DNA of 64,000 bases. It comes from Geminicoccus harenae. GTDB lineage: Bacteria > Pseudomonadota > Alphaproteobacteria > Geminicoccales > Geminicoccaceae. Location of the stretch: positions 162,230 to 226,229 of the forward strand of contig NZ_JABGCL010000008.1 of NCBI RefSeq assembly GCF_019800005.1, read 5' to 3'. Shown here piece after piece: positions 1 through 9,043 of this stretch. Numbering within the stretch: the stretch's first letter is position 1; each line of letters begins with the position of its first letter. The notes beneath the pieces were generated by a model. That model did not search any database, was not told where the DNA came from, and saw only the letters and a list, made by a program, of their open reading frames with translations. The position numbers were made by a program, and so were the translations under genes.

Positions 1-392
1 AGCATGCCGGCCGATGGCGACGGGCGGACGAAGGCGGCAGGGTCTGTCGCCAGTCTGGCCATGCGGGTCTTGTCGCCCAGGATGGAGCCGCCGGTGCGCG
101 TGCTGGAAGGGTCGACCGCGAGCACCGCCACCTTGTGCCCGGCCCCGGTCAGCATGGTGCCGAACGCCTCGATGAAGCTGCTCTTGCCCACGCCCGGAAC
201 ACCGGTGATGCCGATCCGCCTGGCACGGCCGGCATGCGGCAGGACCAGGCGCAGCAGTGCCTGCGCCTCCGCCTGGTGGTCGGGCCTGCGGCTCTCGATC
301 AGGGTGATCGCACGGGCCAGCGCCGCCCGCTCCCCGGCGAGCAGGCGCCTGGCCAGATCGGCGGTCACCGGCGCGATGTTCGTCATGCTCAT
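1..392 (-). CDS. meaB: MeaB/ArgK-type GTPase, 5' part only (gene runs off the left edge)
   Basis: G3E-family GTPase that protects and assists adenosylcobalamin-dependent methylmalonyl-CoA mutase. The visible N-terminal 130 residues contain the family's early helix ([15 protein letters not shown]), then [18 protein letters not shown], where GVPGVGKS is the P-loop, and [20 protein letters not shown], the conserved segment after Walker A. The start is the ATG at 392, preceded by a GGGGAG ribosome site. A second ATG lies two codons later. The 3' end is outside the window, so neighbours such as a mutase cannot be checked. The family assignment is strong because motif order and spacing are typical. 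Confidence 0.9.
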   Translation of the reverse strand, partial: MSMTNIAPVTADLARRLLAGERAALARAITLIESRRPDHQAEAQALLRLVLPHAGRARRIGITGVPGVGKSSFIEAFGTMLTGAGHKVAVLAVDPSSTRTGGSILGDKTRMARLATDPAAFVRPSPSAGM

Positions 393-499
393 CGCTCCCC
401 ACCTAGCCGCTGGGCAAAGCCCAGGGTAGCCCGGTTCACAGCTTCCATAGTGGCGGCAGCCGGCTGGCAGGAGCGAACGAGCCGACAATCGCCTCGTGA

Positions 500-1250
500 C
501 GGCGCAGCCTCAGGAGCCCGTCACAAGACCTGCTGCACGTGTCGGCGCGGTGCGCCGAGTGGCCCAACCACTCCTGCCGACGCGTGGACCACACCCGAGG
601 AGTGGCCGCCCGCAGGTTGATGATCGCGGAGAACTGGAAGGCACGGTGTTCGTGCTGCCCGTAGCCATCGGGTCCTTGCTCCGTGCTGGCCGCACCCGCT
701 GTACGGATCGGGCCGACCATCTGCTGTCGATCCATGAGCTTCCTGCCGAAGGAGATGGACTGCAGGTCAGACATGACCTGCTGGCGGAGGCTGCGCCCGA
801 CCGGCCGCGGCAGGCCCGGCCCCATCTACGGTCAGATGGCCATGGATCCGTCGCCCAAAGGGACGGCAGCCAGAATGCTGCCGAGGGGCCACTGGTCGAG
901 GCGGTGCCACCGATTCGGCAGCATCGGCAGGCCGGGAACCGGCCGGACAAGCTGCACGCGGTCAAGAACCCGCCCGGACCTGATCCGGCGGCTGCGAATC
1001 TGGCTTCTGCCGCAGAGCACTGCACCGACGCAGGATAACGCCCGACGCAGGATCGAGCATAGCGAGAAGCTCGGGCAGCAGCGATGGATCATCGAGCGCA
1101 GCATGGCCTGGTTCAGCCGGTTCCGTCCCCCTCACCGTCCGCTACGGCCAACGCGTCCACATCACCACCGACTTCCACCTGCTGTCACCGGCCTGATCCA
1201 CCTCGAATTCGTCACGAGTTGGTCTTGCCAAGGCCCTTACAGAAGGCCGT
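500..1250 (+). pseudogene. Decayed IS5-family transposase
   Basis: Pieces of one IS5-type transposase can be read in order but in changing frames. From about 555 comes PLLPTRGPHPRSGRPQVDDR, the N-terminal motif. Near 740 the other frame reads LPKEMDCRSDMTCWRRLR. Near 900 there is VPPIRQHRQAGNRPDKLHA. Near 1050 comes RRIEHSEKLGQQRWIIERSM, followed by AWFSRFRP, the region around the catalytic glutamate. About 1132 gives LTVRYGQRVHITTDFHLLSP. At least four frame changes and an internal stop show it is dead. The end points are approximate and terminal inverted repeats were not found. The order and identity of the blocks make IS origin very likely; the exact subgroup is a guess. Confidence 0.8.
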
Positions 1251-1289
1251 GAATGGCTAGGCTGATCGAGAGATCGCCTCTTTACCCCA

Positions 1290-1575
1290 TCTTCTGGCCG
1301 TCTCCTGCCGGCACAGGAGGTGGCGGGCACAGCAGCGGGACGACACTTCCTGGCCGGGATCAGGCTGTCGATCCCTGGCCCTTCTTGGCGGAAGCGGTCG
1401 CTGGCCTCGCTGTCGTGACCGGCATCGACGACCGGCTGGTCATCCACGATGGCATCGGCGACCTTGGCATAGAGCGGAATAAGACCGCCAAAGTCGCCAA
1501 TCGATCTGGCCTGACCCGCTGCGCCAGGAGCAATGTCGGTTTGATCCAGAGCACCTTCGTCCATGTGAGCCAGCC
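1290..1575 (-). pseudogene. Probable remnant of a second IS5-type transposase
   Basis: On the minus strand a short open stretch contains GQARSIGDFGGLIPLYAKVA, then VVDAGHDSEASDRFRQEGPG and IDSLIPARKCR. This pattern resembles the central DDE part of IS5-type transposases (a GQ-x-D-x2-A-x2-L segment, then D-x-GYD-x2-x-FR, then GI-x-x-x-IP-x-R-x-x-R). The expected N- and C-terminal parts are missing or out of frame. Orientation is opposite to the remnant at 500-1250, so these are separate insertions. The match is weaker than for the first remnant. Confidence 0.5.
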
Positions 1576-1599
1576 AGGCCGACCTCAGTGATGCCGGCA

Positions 1600-2164
1600 C
1601 GCCACGTGACATAGTGCGAGGTGCGGGGCAGGCATGAAGCCCGTGGAGGCGCGGGAGATCGGGCGCGCCTGTGTTACAGCCTGACCTGCCAGCCGAACCG
1701 TCCCTTGCAGCGCTGCCTGGATCTGTTCCGGCCGCAGATGTGGCGGGAGAGCCATCCAGGCGCTCCCGGAGAAGCCCTTTGCCGCCTGCTGGTGCAGATG
1801 AACGACGCGGCAGCCGATCATGAGGTACTGGTTGTTCTGGTCAGTAACCCGCGCGTCGAACGATCACTTGTTGAACGCCTGAGTGCCGATCCAAGCTGAC
1901 GCTGGTGAACTGCCGACGTGACTGCATCTGGACGGTCCACGATGCGCACTGTGCTGGCGGACGTGATGTGGACCAGCTCAAGCCGGTGCCGCCAACGCAG
2001 ATGCTGGAACAGTGCCGCCCTCGATCAACCACGGCAGGTTCAACAGAGAGGGCTTCCTAGCTGCCTCAAAACCCGTGGCCGCAGACGCCGGTCGGCAGAT
2101 CCCGTGGGCGCGTCGCCATGTTCCACCTTGCCGCCCTCCCCTCCGGCTGCGGGTCCGGGGGTGG
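1600..2164. other. No recognisable gene
   Basis: Open frames exist on both strands, but none resembles a known protein or has a convincing ribosome site. Given the decayed transposases just to the left, this is probably more eroded mobile-element or spacer DNA. No tRNA, clear hairpin terminator or repeat was seen. Confidence 0.4.
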
Positions 2165-3001
2165 CTAGCGGGGCGTAAGGAGGAAGAAGGCAATGGCGGC
2201 GCGGGTCTGTTCAGGAATGGGCCCGGTGGAGTTCTCCACGACCTTGGCCATCTCGCCGCCGACGAAGTCGCCCTCGGGAGTCATGCCGAGCGACAGGAAG
2301 AAGTCCACGTCGCTGGGGCTCCACTTGCCGATGCCATGCTCTGGATCGGGGGTGATCGCGGGGGCCCGGCCGGTGATCAGGTCGCCGGGATTGCCGGCGA
2401 GCTCCTGGTCCGGATCCGGGACGCCGAAGCCCCAGAAGGTCCTGGGGCTGTGGCACTCCGCGCAGTGGCCGGGACCCCGCACCAGATAGGCGCCCTCGTT
2501 CCACGCCGCGTCCCGCGCCGGATCAGGCTCGATCGGCGCCGGGTCGAAGAACAGCCAGCGCCAGGCCCAGAGGCCGGTGCGCAGCGAGAACGGGAAGGTC
2601 AGCTCGTGTGGCGGCGACGGATGTTCCGCCGGCGCCACCTCGTCGCGCAGATAGGCCCAGAGTGCCCGCAGGTCGTCCTTGGTCATCCGCGCATAGCTGG
2701 CGAACGGAAAGGCCGGATAATAGGGGGAGCCGTCCGGGGCGATCCCCTCGGCCATGGCGCGCAGGAAGTCGTCCTCGCTCCAGTTGCCGATCCCGGTCTT
2801 AGGGTCGGGCGTGATGTTGGGCGGGTGGAAGGTGCCGAGCGGGGTGACCAGGGGCGCACCGCCGGCAAGCGGCGGCGCGCCCTCTCTCGAGTGGCAGGAC
2901 TGGCAGCCGCCCAGGTGGAACAGGAGCTCACCCCGCTCCATGCCGGCCGCGGGCCAGGCGAAGCCCAGCCCAGCCAGCAGGATCGTGCATGCCAGGCGCA
3001 A
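2165..3001 (-). CDS. Diheme c-type cytochrome, exported
   Basis: Periplasmic electron carrier of 278 residues. A signal peptide covers residues 1-20 (RLACTILLAGLGFAWPAAG). There are two CxxCH heme sites: CQSCH at about 33-37 and CAECH at about 180-184. Between them lie repeated family motifs such as NITPDPKTGIGNWSEDDF and ITPDPEHGIGKWSPSDVD, as in the small cytochrome subunits that accompany membrane dehydrogenases. The start is taken as TTG at 3001 with AAGG upstream. It lies four bases after the stop of the cytochrome c' gene, so the two form an operon. No dehydrogenase subunit is adjacent, so the partner is unknown. Confidence 0.85.
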   Translation of the reverse strand: MRLACTILLAGLGFAWPAAGMERGELLFHLGGCQSCHSREGAPPLAGGAPLVTPLGTFHPPNITPDPKTGIGNWSEDDFLRAMAEGIAPDGSPYYPAFPFASYARMTKDDLRALWAYLRDEVAPAEHPSPPHELTFPFSLRTGLWAWRWLFFDPAPIEPDPARDAAWNEGAYLVRGPGHCAECHSPRTFWGFGVPDPDQELAGNPGDLITGRAPAITPDPEHGIGKWSPSDVDFFLSLGMTPEGDFVGGEMAKVVENSTGPIPEQTRAAIAFFLLTPR

Positions 3002-3005
3002 AGAT

Positions 3006-3458
3006 TTAGCCTTGCGGCTTGCGGTAGGTCTGGTGGCAGCCGCCGCAGCCGTTCTTGCCGAGCGCTGCGAAGGCCGCGGTGGCGGCGGCGGTCTCGCCGG
3101 TGCCGGCGGCCGTAGCCAGGGCATCGGCCAGCCCGTCGGCGCGCTTGGCCGCGGTGTCGAAGCCGGCCTGATCGGTCCAGATCGCGGGCAGGGCATCGGT
3201 GGGACCGGTATCGCTGCCGGCCGGGAACAGGGCCGGCACATCGGCCATGATCTTGCGGATCGTCTCGGCATGGGCCTGGACCTTGGCCAGGTCGCCCTTG
3301 GCGGCCAGCGTGTCCTTGATCCCACCCATCTCCTTGCCCATGGCCTTCATGTCGGCCTGACGCTTGGCAATGACGCCGTCGGCAGCGAGGATCGAGCCGG
3401 CACCCAGGGTCGATCCGGCGACGACGGCGAAAATCACGGCATATCGGGATAAGCGCAT
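3006..3458 (-). CDS. Cytochrome c' (class II cytochrome c)
   Basis: Periplasmic four-helix heme protein of 150 residues. A signal peptide ends near residue 26 (GAGSILA-A). The first mature helix carries the conserved RQADMKAMGKEM. The single heme site is near the C-terminus, CGGCH at 138-142 followed by QTYRK, exactly as in class II cytochromes. Members bind NO or act as small redox carriers; which applies here cannot be told. It is the first gene of a two-gene unit with the diheme cytochrome downstream, suggesting the two exchange electrons or are made under the same conditions. Confidence 0.9.
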   Translation of the reverse strand: MRLSRYAVIFAVVAGSTLGAGSILAADGVIAKRQADMKAMGKEMGGIKDTLAAKGDLAKVQAHAETIRKIMADVPALFPAGSDTGPTDALPAIWTDQAGFDTAAKRADGLADALATAAGTGETAAATAAFAALGKNGCGGCHQTYRKPQG

Positions 3459-3974
3459 ATCAGCCTCTCCAGCAGAACATGGCTTTTTCTAGAATGAATC
3501 CGGGGTGCCGCGAAGCTCTCGTTGCGGCCAGGGGAGAGAAAAATCGAACCGGCCGCGCCCGCCCGACCGGCTCGGCACGGCGTGTTCCGAAGCAGCACAG
3601 CAGCGCAAGTTCGCGACGTAGGCGGGATATTGTTCGACAGGTCGACAAGCTGGTCGAGTTCCGGCGGGCCTGACTGTCGAATGTGCTGGCCGTTGCCCCC
3701 TGCCCTTGCCGCTTCGGCCGGGCCTGCGGCGCGGCCGGCTGGCAGTTCGAGGCCCGAAGAAGGATTTTCCACATCGGATGATCGCATTCGCCTGCCTGAG
3801 CATGCGCAGGGCTCGAGTGCGGCGGACCCGGCCCTCCTGAGGATGGCACGCATGCCCATGCAGCGGTGGTTCCTGCCGCGCCGGCCGCGCGTTTCATCTC
3901 GAAGCGGAGCCAGCACAACGGGAAGGCTTGCCAGCGCCGCCGACCGTCGCTAACAACCCGCCACCGACGCGGGC
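3459..3974. other. Gene-free stretch upstream of the cytochrome operon and tRNA-Phe
   Basis: About 0.5 kb with no plausible gene on either strand. It must hold the promoter of the leftward cytochrome c' operon and that of the rightward tRNA-Phe. No strong hairpin or repeat was recognised. Confidence 0.4.
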
Positions 3975-4050
<76 letters not shown>

Positions 4051-4795
4051 CTCCCTTCATGCGCATGGCAGGATCACGGGCTTCGACGAGCAGCAGGCTC
4101 GGCGGCCGCATCCGTTTCTTGCACACGGTCGCCACCGGCTGGCGGCGGGGCTTGGTTCCCAGCTGCAAGATTATCCTGATCTTCAGGAATGCGGAGACGG
4201 CGGCGATGCAGGGCGAACGGGCTTAGGGCAAGGCTATGCCTGAGATGAGCTACTTGGCGGTCGACAGTGCTGGCGCCTGAGCGGCTACACATGGTGCTGG
4301 ACAGAATCGGGCCCCGCCGCCCGGTCCCCTGGGAACCCGACACCGTCTGCAACCGTGTGATGGCGCAGCCGCAGACTGCGCCAGACGATGAAGCCCTGTC
4401 GCTCGTCCGCCATGCTCATCGGCCCATCGGCGCCCCACAGAGCATGACCCGGTGCCGTGCGAAGGCGGGCCTGATCAGGGAGCCCGCGTCAGCCCCCTCG
4501 CCGCATCTAGCGGCCAGCACACCAGCTTCCTCACCGGTGCCGCCGGCCGGACAAGCAAGGGTCCGACGGCCGCGCTGATACGGTCAGCCAGGAGCGGGTG
4601 CCATGATCAGGCCATACCGGCTCGTGACCGCGGCCGTAACGCTGGCTGTGCTCTGCCCTCGCCGCTCCGCAAGCCGTTCGAAGGCATGACGAGCCCGGGG
4701 AAAGGCCAGGGCATGAGGCAGAGGAGCGGATCGCCTCGCCTGCCGGGCGAATATTCTGCCAGGCAGGCGAAGCAGGACGAGGTCAGCGTGGGGGC
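4051..4795. other. Gene-free stretch downstream of tRNA-Phe
   Basis: About 0.75 kb with only short, uncharacterised open frames and no ribosome site supporting any of them. No integrase, direct repeat of the tRNA 3' end or transposase fragment was recognised, so an integrated element is possible but not shown. Confidence 0.4.
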
Positions 4796-5059
4796 TCAGT
4801 CGCCGAACACATGGCGGTGGAGTGCCTGTTCCTGGCGCGTCGCCAGGTCCATGCGGTCGCGCCGGATGCCACCCAGCAGAACGTAGGTGGCGGTCGCCGC
4901 GGCCAGGGCCAGTAGGATCGCCCCGCCGCTGCCGAGGATCGCGGCGGCAACCAGCAGCGTGCTCAGGCCGGGGCACTCCCGGGCCTCGGCGATGATCCGG
5001 CCGCACATGCCGCCAAGCGTACGGAGCAGGGTTTCCAGCATGTCCATCAGAAACATCAT
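4796..5059 (-). CDS. Small membrane protein of unknown function
   Basis: An 87-residue protein, not recognised. A strongly hydrophobic stretch covers about residues 32-63 (STLLVAAAILGSGG then AILLALAAATATYVLLGG), enough for one long or two tightly packed membrane segments. A basic and acidic tail (RRDRMDLATRQEQALHRHVF) follows. The start is supported by GGGAGG at 5064-5069, four bases before the ATG at 5059. It is on the same strand as, and 87 bases from, the stop of the MgtC-family gene, so co-transcription is possible. Confidence 0.55.
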   Translation of the reverse strand: MMFLMDMLETLLRTLGGMCGRIIAEARECPGLSTLLVAAAILGSGGAILLALAAATATYVLLGGIRRDRMDLATRQEQALHRHVFGD

Positions 5060-5146
5060 TCATCCTCCCGAACATGGATGAACCGTAACCTTTGGACGCG
5101 GGAGAGTCAATGTTGGCGGCGGCCGCCATGGGCGATGTCGCCCGGC

Positions 5147-5599
5147 TCAGTCCTCGTTGATCTTGGCGCTGCCGGGGATGAAGCGGGCCAGCACGCGCAC
5201 CAGGGTCACGATCACCAAGCCCAGGACCAGGCCCACCAGCACCAGCCGGTACTGGCCGGCACCCGCCGCGATGCCGAGTGCTGCCGCCAGCCACAGATTG
5301 GCCGCGGAGGTCAGGTTGTGGACGTTGGACTTGGAAACGAACACGGCGCCGGCCGCCACGAAGCCGATCGCCTGGGCCAGCCCCTGGATGGAGCGCAGCG
5401 GATCGATGGTGGCACCCGTCTCGCCGCGCAGCTCGGTGAACAGCATCAGGCTCGAGATCATGATCAGTGCCGAGCTCATTGCGACCAGGGCATGGGTGCG
5501 GATGCCGGCGGAGATCCCGCGCAATTCCCGGTCCAGGCCCAGCAGCAGGCCGGCACCGGTGGCGAGCCCCATCCGAGTGGCGATTTCTTCGAGTTCCAC
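5147..5599 (-). CDS. MgtC/SapB-family membrane protein
   Basis: A 150-residue integral membrane protein. The N-terminal motif GAGLLLGLDRELRGISAGIRTHALVAM is the MgtC signature: a conserved acidic residue in the first helix and the R-THALV segment. It is followed by GFVAAGAVF and TSAANLWLAAALGIAAGAGQY, the other conserved helices. It ends after the membrane part (RFIPGSAKINED), so it lacks the soluble C-terminal domain of longer MgtC proteins. The start is GTG at 5599 with a GGGGGAG ribosome site; a longer frame upstream has no such support. The role is uncertain; relatives affect growth at low magnesium and F-type ATPase activity. Confidence 0.85.
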   Translation of the reverse strand: MELEEIATRMGLATGAGLLLGLDRELRGISAGIRTHALVAMSSALIMISSLMLFTELRGETGATIDPLRSIQGLAQAIGFVAAGAVFVSKSNVHNLTSAANLWLAAALGIAAGAGQYRLVLVGLVLGLVIVTLVRVLARFIPGSAKINED

Positions 5600-5714
5600 G
5601 GCCCGCTCCCCCGGCTGGCTGGTGGCGGACCCACGCCCCCGATCTCCGCCCCGCCAGCCAGGGCATATCCCGGCAGTTGGCTGCTTGTCAGCGGCGGCCG
5701 GATCCGTAAAGTCT

Positions 5715-5730
5715 TGTGTAACGATACACA
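5715..5730. promoter_or_regulatory. LacI-type operator upstream of the sugar ABC operon
   Basis: TGTGTAACGATACACA is a 16-base palindrome with a central CG and a single mismatched pair, the classic form of LacI-family operators. It lies 154 bases before the start of the binding-protein gene at 5884. A LacI-family regulator gene lies at 9838-10893 in the same locus and is the likely binder. Confidence 0.7.
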
Positions 5731-5883
5731 GGGAGGAGCTTCCCCTTCGAGCCGGTCCGGCACAGGCCCGGCCGACTTCCTGCCGGCCCGGCAGCGAGGC
5801 GGCCGCCGACCCGATGATGTCCGCCAGGCGGGCCCGCCGGACGATCTTGGCCTTGAGCAACGAGATCAGAGGAGGCGACAGCA

Positions 5884-7245
5884 ATGAAACGCAGGACCGC
5901 GCTCTTGATGGCCGGCACCATCATGGCGACATGGCCGATGCTCGGCCGTCCGAGCCGGGCGCAGGACAGCCGGATCGACTGGGCGAGCGAGCTCGGCAAG
6001 CACGACGGGGCCACGCTGCGGATCCTGATGGTCCAGGATCCCTGGGTCAGCGGGTTCGAGCAGCTCAACCCGACCTTCGAGCAGATCACCGGTGCGAAGG
6101 TCACGATCGACGCGTTCAGCTACGACCAGACCCATGAGAAGGAGGTGCTGGAAGGCACCTCGCAGAGCTCGCAGTACGACATCATCGTGCTGGATTCGCC
6201 CTGGGTCGGCGAGTTCTGGAGCGGCGAGTTCGTCGAGGACCTCAAGCCCTATATCGAGAAGACCAGGCCGGAAGTGATCGCATGGGACGACTTCGTCCCG
6301 GCCTTCCAGACGGTCGCCGAATGGGAGGGCACGGTCGTGGGCGTGCCGTTCGGCGCGTATTTCATGATGATGCACTACCGCAAGGACCTGTTCGAGCAGG
6401 CCGGGCTGCAGCCGCCGAAGACCATCGACGACTACAAGGCCGCCGCCAAGCACTTCACGAACAACCCGGACTTCCCGGGCATGTACGGCACCGCGCTGAA
6501 CAATGCGCGCGGCTCGGCGATCGGCCAGTCCTTCTTCGAGTGGATCTACAATTTCGGCGGCAAGCCGTTCGCCAACACCGTCCCCGGCAACGAGGACCCC
6601 TATGGCGACATGACCCCGCAGTTCGACAAGCCCGAGGCCAAGCAGGTCTTCGAGTTCTTCAAGGAAATGCTGCAATACCAGCCGCCTGGTGCCGAATCGA
6701 TCGACTGGGAGCAGCGCGCCGCCACCTTCACCACCGGCAAGACGGCGATGATCACCGCCTGGTCGGTGCGCACGCCAGGCTTCCACGACCCCAGCCAGAG
6801 CCAGATCGCCGACAAGGTCGGCACCTCGGTGTTCCCGCATGTCGAGGGCATTGACGGCGTGCCGCCGTTGGGCGGCTGGGTGATGGGCATCAACGCCCAT
6901 AGCGAGCAGAAGGACCTCGCCTGGGACTACATCAAGTGGTTCACCTCCAAGGAGGTACACAAGCAGTTCGTGCTGCTGGGCGGCCCGCCCAGCCGGCTCT
7001 CGGCCATCGAGGATCCGGAGGTCCGGGAAAAGATGCCCTGGGTCGAGACGATCGCCGAGACCCAGAAGCACGTCTATGCCGAGTGCCGGCCGCGCATCCC
7101 GGAATCCTTCGAGATCATCGACACGGTCGGCCTGCAGTTCTCCCGCGCCCTGCAGAACCAGGTGACGGTCGACGAGGCCCTCACCGAGCTCCAGACCAGC
7201 ATCGCCGACCTGATGGTCAAAGGCGGCTACACCGTCCAGCAATAG
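5884..7245 (+). CDS. Sugar ABC transporter substrate-binding protein (family 1)
   Basis: A 453-residue periplasmic binding protein that captures a carbohydrate for the two permeases downstream. The N-terminus MKRRTALLMAGTIMATWPML ends in PSRAQ and looks like an export signal with a Tat-like KRR. Family hallmarks include TLRILMVQDPW, TGAKVTIDAFSYDQTHEKEV, YDIIVLDSPWVGEF and a C-terminal ALTELQTSIADLMVKGGY. The start is preceded by AGAGGAGG. It is the first gene of the operon and lies behind a LacI-type operator. The ligand cannot be read from the sequence; the downstream kinase and aldolase suggest a sugar or sugar alcohol. Confidence 0.92.
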   Translation: MKRRTALLMAGTIMATWPMLGRPSRAQDSRIDWASELGKHDGATLRILMVQDPWVSGFEQLNPTFEQITGAKVTIDAFSYDQTHEKEVLEGTSQSSQYDIIVLDSPWVGEFWSGEFVEDLKPYIEKTRPEVIAWDDFVPAFQTVAEWEGTVVGVPFGAYFMMMHYRKDLFEQAGLQPPKTIDDYKAAAKHFTNNPDFPGMYGTALNNARGSAIGQSFFEWIYNFGGKPFANTVPGNEDPYGDMTPQFDKPEAKQVFEFFKEMLQYQPPGAESIDWEQRAATFTTGKTAMITAWSVRTPGFHDPSQSQIADKVGTSVFPHVEGIDGVPPLGGWVMGINAHSEQKDLAWDYIKWFTSKEVHKQFVLLGGPPSRLSAIEDPEVREKMPWVETIAETQKHVYAECRPRIPESFEIIDTVGLQFSRALQNQVTVDEALTELQTSIADLMVKGGYTVQQ

Positions 7246-7312
7246 GACGTCGGCGGGGCCGGGTGGCGACGCCCGGCCTCCTCGCCCCGGCCTCTCGTCA
7301 AGGAATCCGACG

Positions 7313-8185
7313 GTGGTCAGCCGAACCACGAAGCTGCTGTTCATCGGCCCGGGCGTCGCCTATCTCGCCATCATCGGGCTGTTTCCGTTCTTCTACTCGC
7401 TCTACCTGAGCACGACGTCCTTGAACCTGACCCGCCCGCGGCGCAGCCAGTTCGTCGGGATCGACAACTATGTCCAGCTCGTCACCGATCCTCTGTTCCA
7501 GAAGGCGATCCTGAACACCGCCATCCTGGCGATGGGCTCGATCGCGCTGGAGATCGTGATCGGCTTTCTCATCGCCAAGATCTTCTACGAGATCGCGCAC
7601 CTGCGCACGGTCGACTGGCTGCGCACCCTGTTCATCCTGCCGATGATGGTCACGCCGGTGATCACCGGCCTGATGTTCACCTACATCCTCAATCCCACGC
7701 TCGGCGTCGCCAACGTGCTGCTGCGCATGGTGGGGCTGCCCGAATCCGGATGGTTCGGCTCGGTCGACGTGGCGCTGCTTTCGGTGATCATGGTCAATGT
7801 CTGGCAGTGGACCCCGTTTCTCATGCTCATCATGCTGGCCGGTCTCATGGCCGTGCCGCGCGAGCTCTACGAGGCGAGTGCCCTGGACGGGGCGCACTGG
7901 TACCAGCAGTCCTGGCACATCGAGCTGCCTGCCCTGCGCGACGTGCTGCTGGTCGGCGCCATCATCCGGCTGATCGACAATCTGCGCTTCTTCGACGTGG
8001 TCTACATCGCCACGCGCGGGGGCCCGGGTGACGCCACCGAGGTGATCAGCATGTTCGCCTACCGCCAGTCCTTTCAGTTCTTCAACATGGGCTATGGCTC
8101 GGCGGCCGCGGTGCTGATCCTGTTCATCACCCTGTTCGTCACCACCCTCGCCATGCGCTATCTGCGGAGGGTCGAGCATGGCTAG
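7313..8185 (+). CDS. Sugar ABC transporter permease 1 (MalF-type)
   Basis: A 290-residue inner-membrane permease with six predicted helices. The first is near the N-terminus (LLFIGPGVAYLAIIGLFPFF), and the CUT1-family EAA loop reads EASALDGAHWYQQSWHIELP. The GTG start has AAGGAA upstream. It ends inside the next permease gene with an 8-base overlap (ATGGCTAG), showing tight coupling. It pairs with the next gene to form the membrane channel for the binding protein at 5884. No ATPase gene follows, so energy coupling must come from an ATPase encoded elsewhere. Confidence 0.93.
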   Translation: MVSRTTKLLFIGPGVAYLAIIGLFPFFYSLYLSTTSLNLTRPRRSQFVGIDNYVQLVTDPLFQKAILNTAILAMGSIALEIVIGFLIAKIFYEIAHLRTVDWLRTLFILPMMVTPVITGLMFTYILNPTLGVANVLLRMVGLPESGWFGSVDVALLSVIMVNVWQWTPFLMLIMLAGLMAVPRELYEASALDGAHWYQQSWHIELPALRDVLLVGAIIRLIDNLRFFDVVYIATRGGPGDATEVISMFAYRQSFQFFNMGYGSAAAVLILFITLFVTTLAMRYLRRVEHG

Positions 8186-8996
8186 TGCGCGCCGCACCCG
8201 CTTCCTTCTCTACATCGCGGCACTGGTGCTGACCCTCGTCAACCTCGCCCCGATCATCTGGATCGCGCTGACCGCGTTCAAGAACCGGGCCCAGATCTAC
8301 CAGATCCCGCCGGTCTGGATCCCGGACTTCGCCTATCTCGACAACTTCATCACCGTGATCCAGGGCTACTGGCCGTTCCTCCTGAACTCGGTGGTGATTA
8401 CGCTGTGCAGCACCGCCCTGTGCCTGCTGATCGCGATCCCTTGTGCCTTCGGCCTCACCCTGTTCACCTTCAAGGGCCGCGAGGACCTGAAGATGTGGGT
8501 GCTCAGCAACCGGATGATGCCGCCGATCGCGGCCGCGGTACCCCTCTATCTGGCGATGCGCGGGGTCGGCCTGCTCGACACCTGGACCGGCATGGTCCTG
8601 ATCTATACCGGCTTCAACCTGCCGTTCGCGATCTGGATGGCGATGTCCTTCTTCCGGGGCGCACCGGTCGAGGTGCTGGAGGCGGCCAGGATCGACGGCT
8701 GCAACTGGCTGCAGGTGCTGGTCAAGGTGATGGTGCCGATGGCCGCCGGCGGGCTGATGACGGTCGCGGTGTTCGTGTTCCTGTTCGCCTGGAACGAACT
8801 CCTGATCGCGCTGTTCCTGACCAATCGCAACGCCCGCACCTTTCCGGTGATCCTCACCTCCTTCTCCGGCCAGGCGCAGACTGTCTGGGAGCAGATGGCG
8901 GCGGCCTCCATCATCCAGCTGGTGCCGCCGGTGATCCTGACCTTCTTCGTGCAGCGCCACATCGTGGCCGGGATGACCATGGGGGCGGTGAAGTGA
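8178..8996 (+). CDS. Sugar ABC transporter permease 2 (MalG-type)
   Basis: A 272-residue permease of the MalG type. It has an N-terminal helix (FLLYIAALVLTLVNLAPIIWI), the EAA loop EAARIDGCNWLQVLVKVMVP and the usual C-terminal HIVAGMTMGAVK seen in CUT1 permeases. Its ATG lies inside the end of the preceding permease gene. The next gene, 48 bases on, is a dehydrogenase instead of the usual ATP-binding subunit. Confidence 0.93.
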   Translation: MASARRTRFLLYIAALVLTLVNLAPIIWIALTAFKNRAQIYQIPPVWIPDFAYLDNFITVIQGYWPFLLNSVVITLCSTALCLLIAIPCAFGLTLFTFKGREDLKMWVLSNRMMPPIAAAVPLYLAMRGVGLLDTWTGMVLIYTGFNLPFAIWMAMSFFRGAPVEVLEAARIDGCNWLQVLVKVMVPMAAGGLMTVAVFVFLFAWNELLIALFLTNRNARTFPVILTSFSGQAQTVWEQMAAASIIQLVPPVILTFFVQRHIVAGMTMGAVK

Positions 8997-9043
8997 CGGC
9001 GGCAGCGGACGGGACGCGAACGCAAGGAAGGGAAGACGTCGTC

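Noticed and set aside
4051..4795. Genomic island starting at tRNA-Phe
   Set aside because: No integrase and no repeat of the tRNA end was found within the gene-free stretch, and the genes beyond it look ordinary.
4584..5666. Long 360-codon open frame on the minus strand
   Set aside because: Its residue composition is that of an off-frame GC-rich translation; the MgtC-family and small membrane protein genes occupy the same strand in other frames with good motifs or ribosome sites.
5866..7344. 492-codon minus-strand frame opposite the binding protein
   Set aside because: Antisense shadow of a clearly real binding-protein gene; no family similarity.
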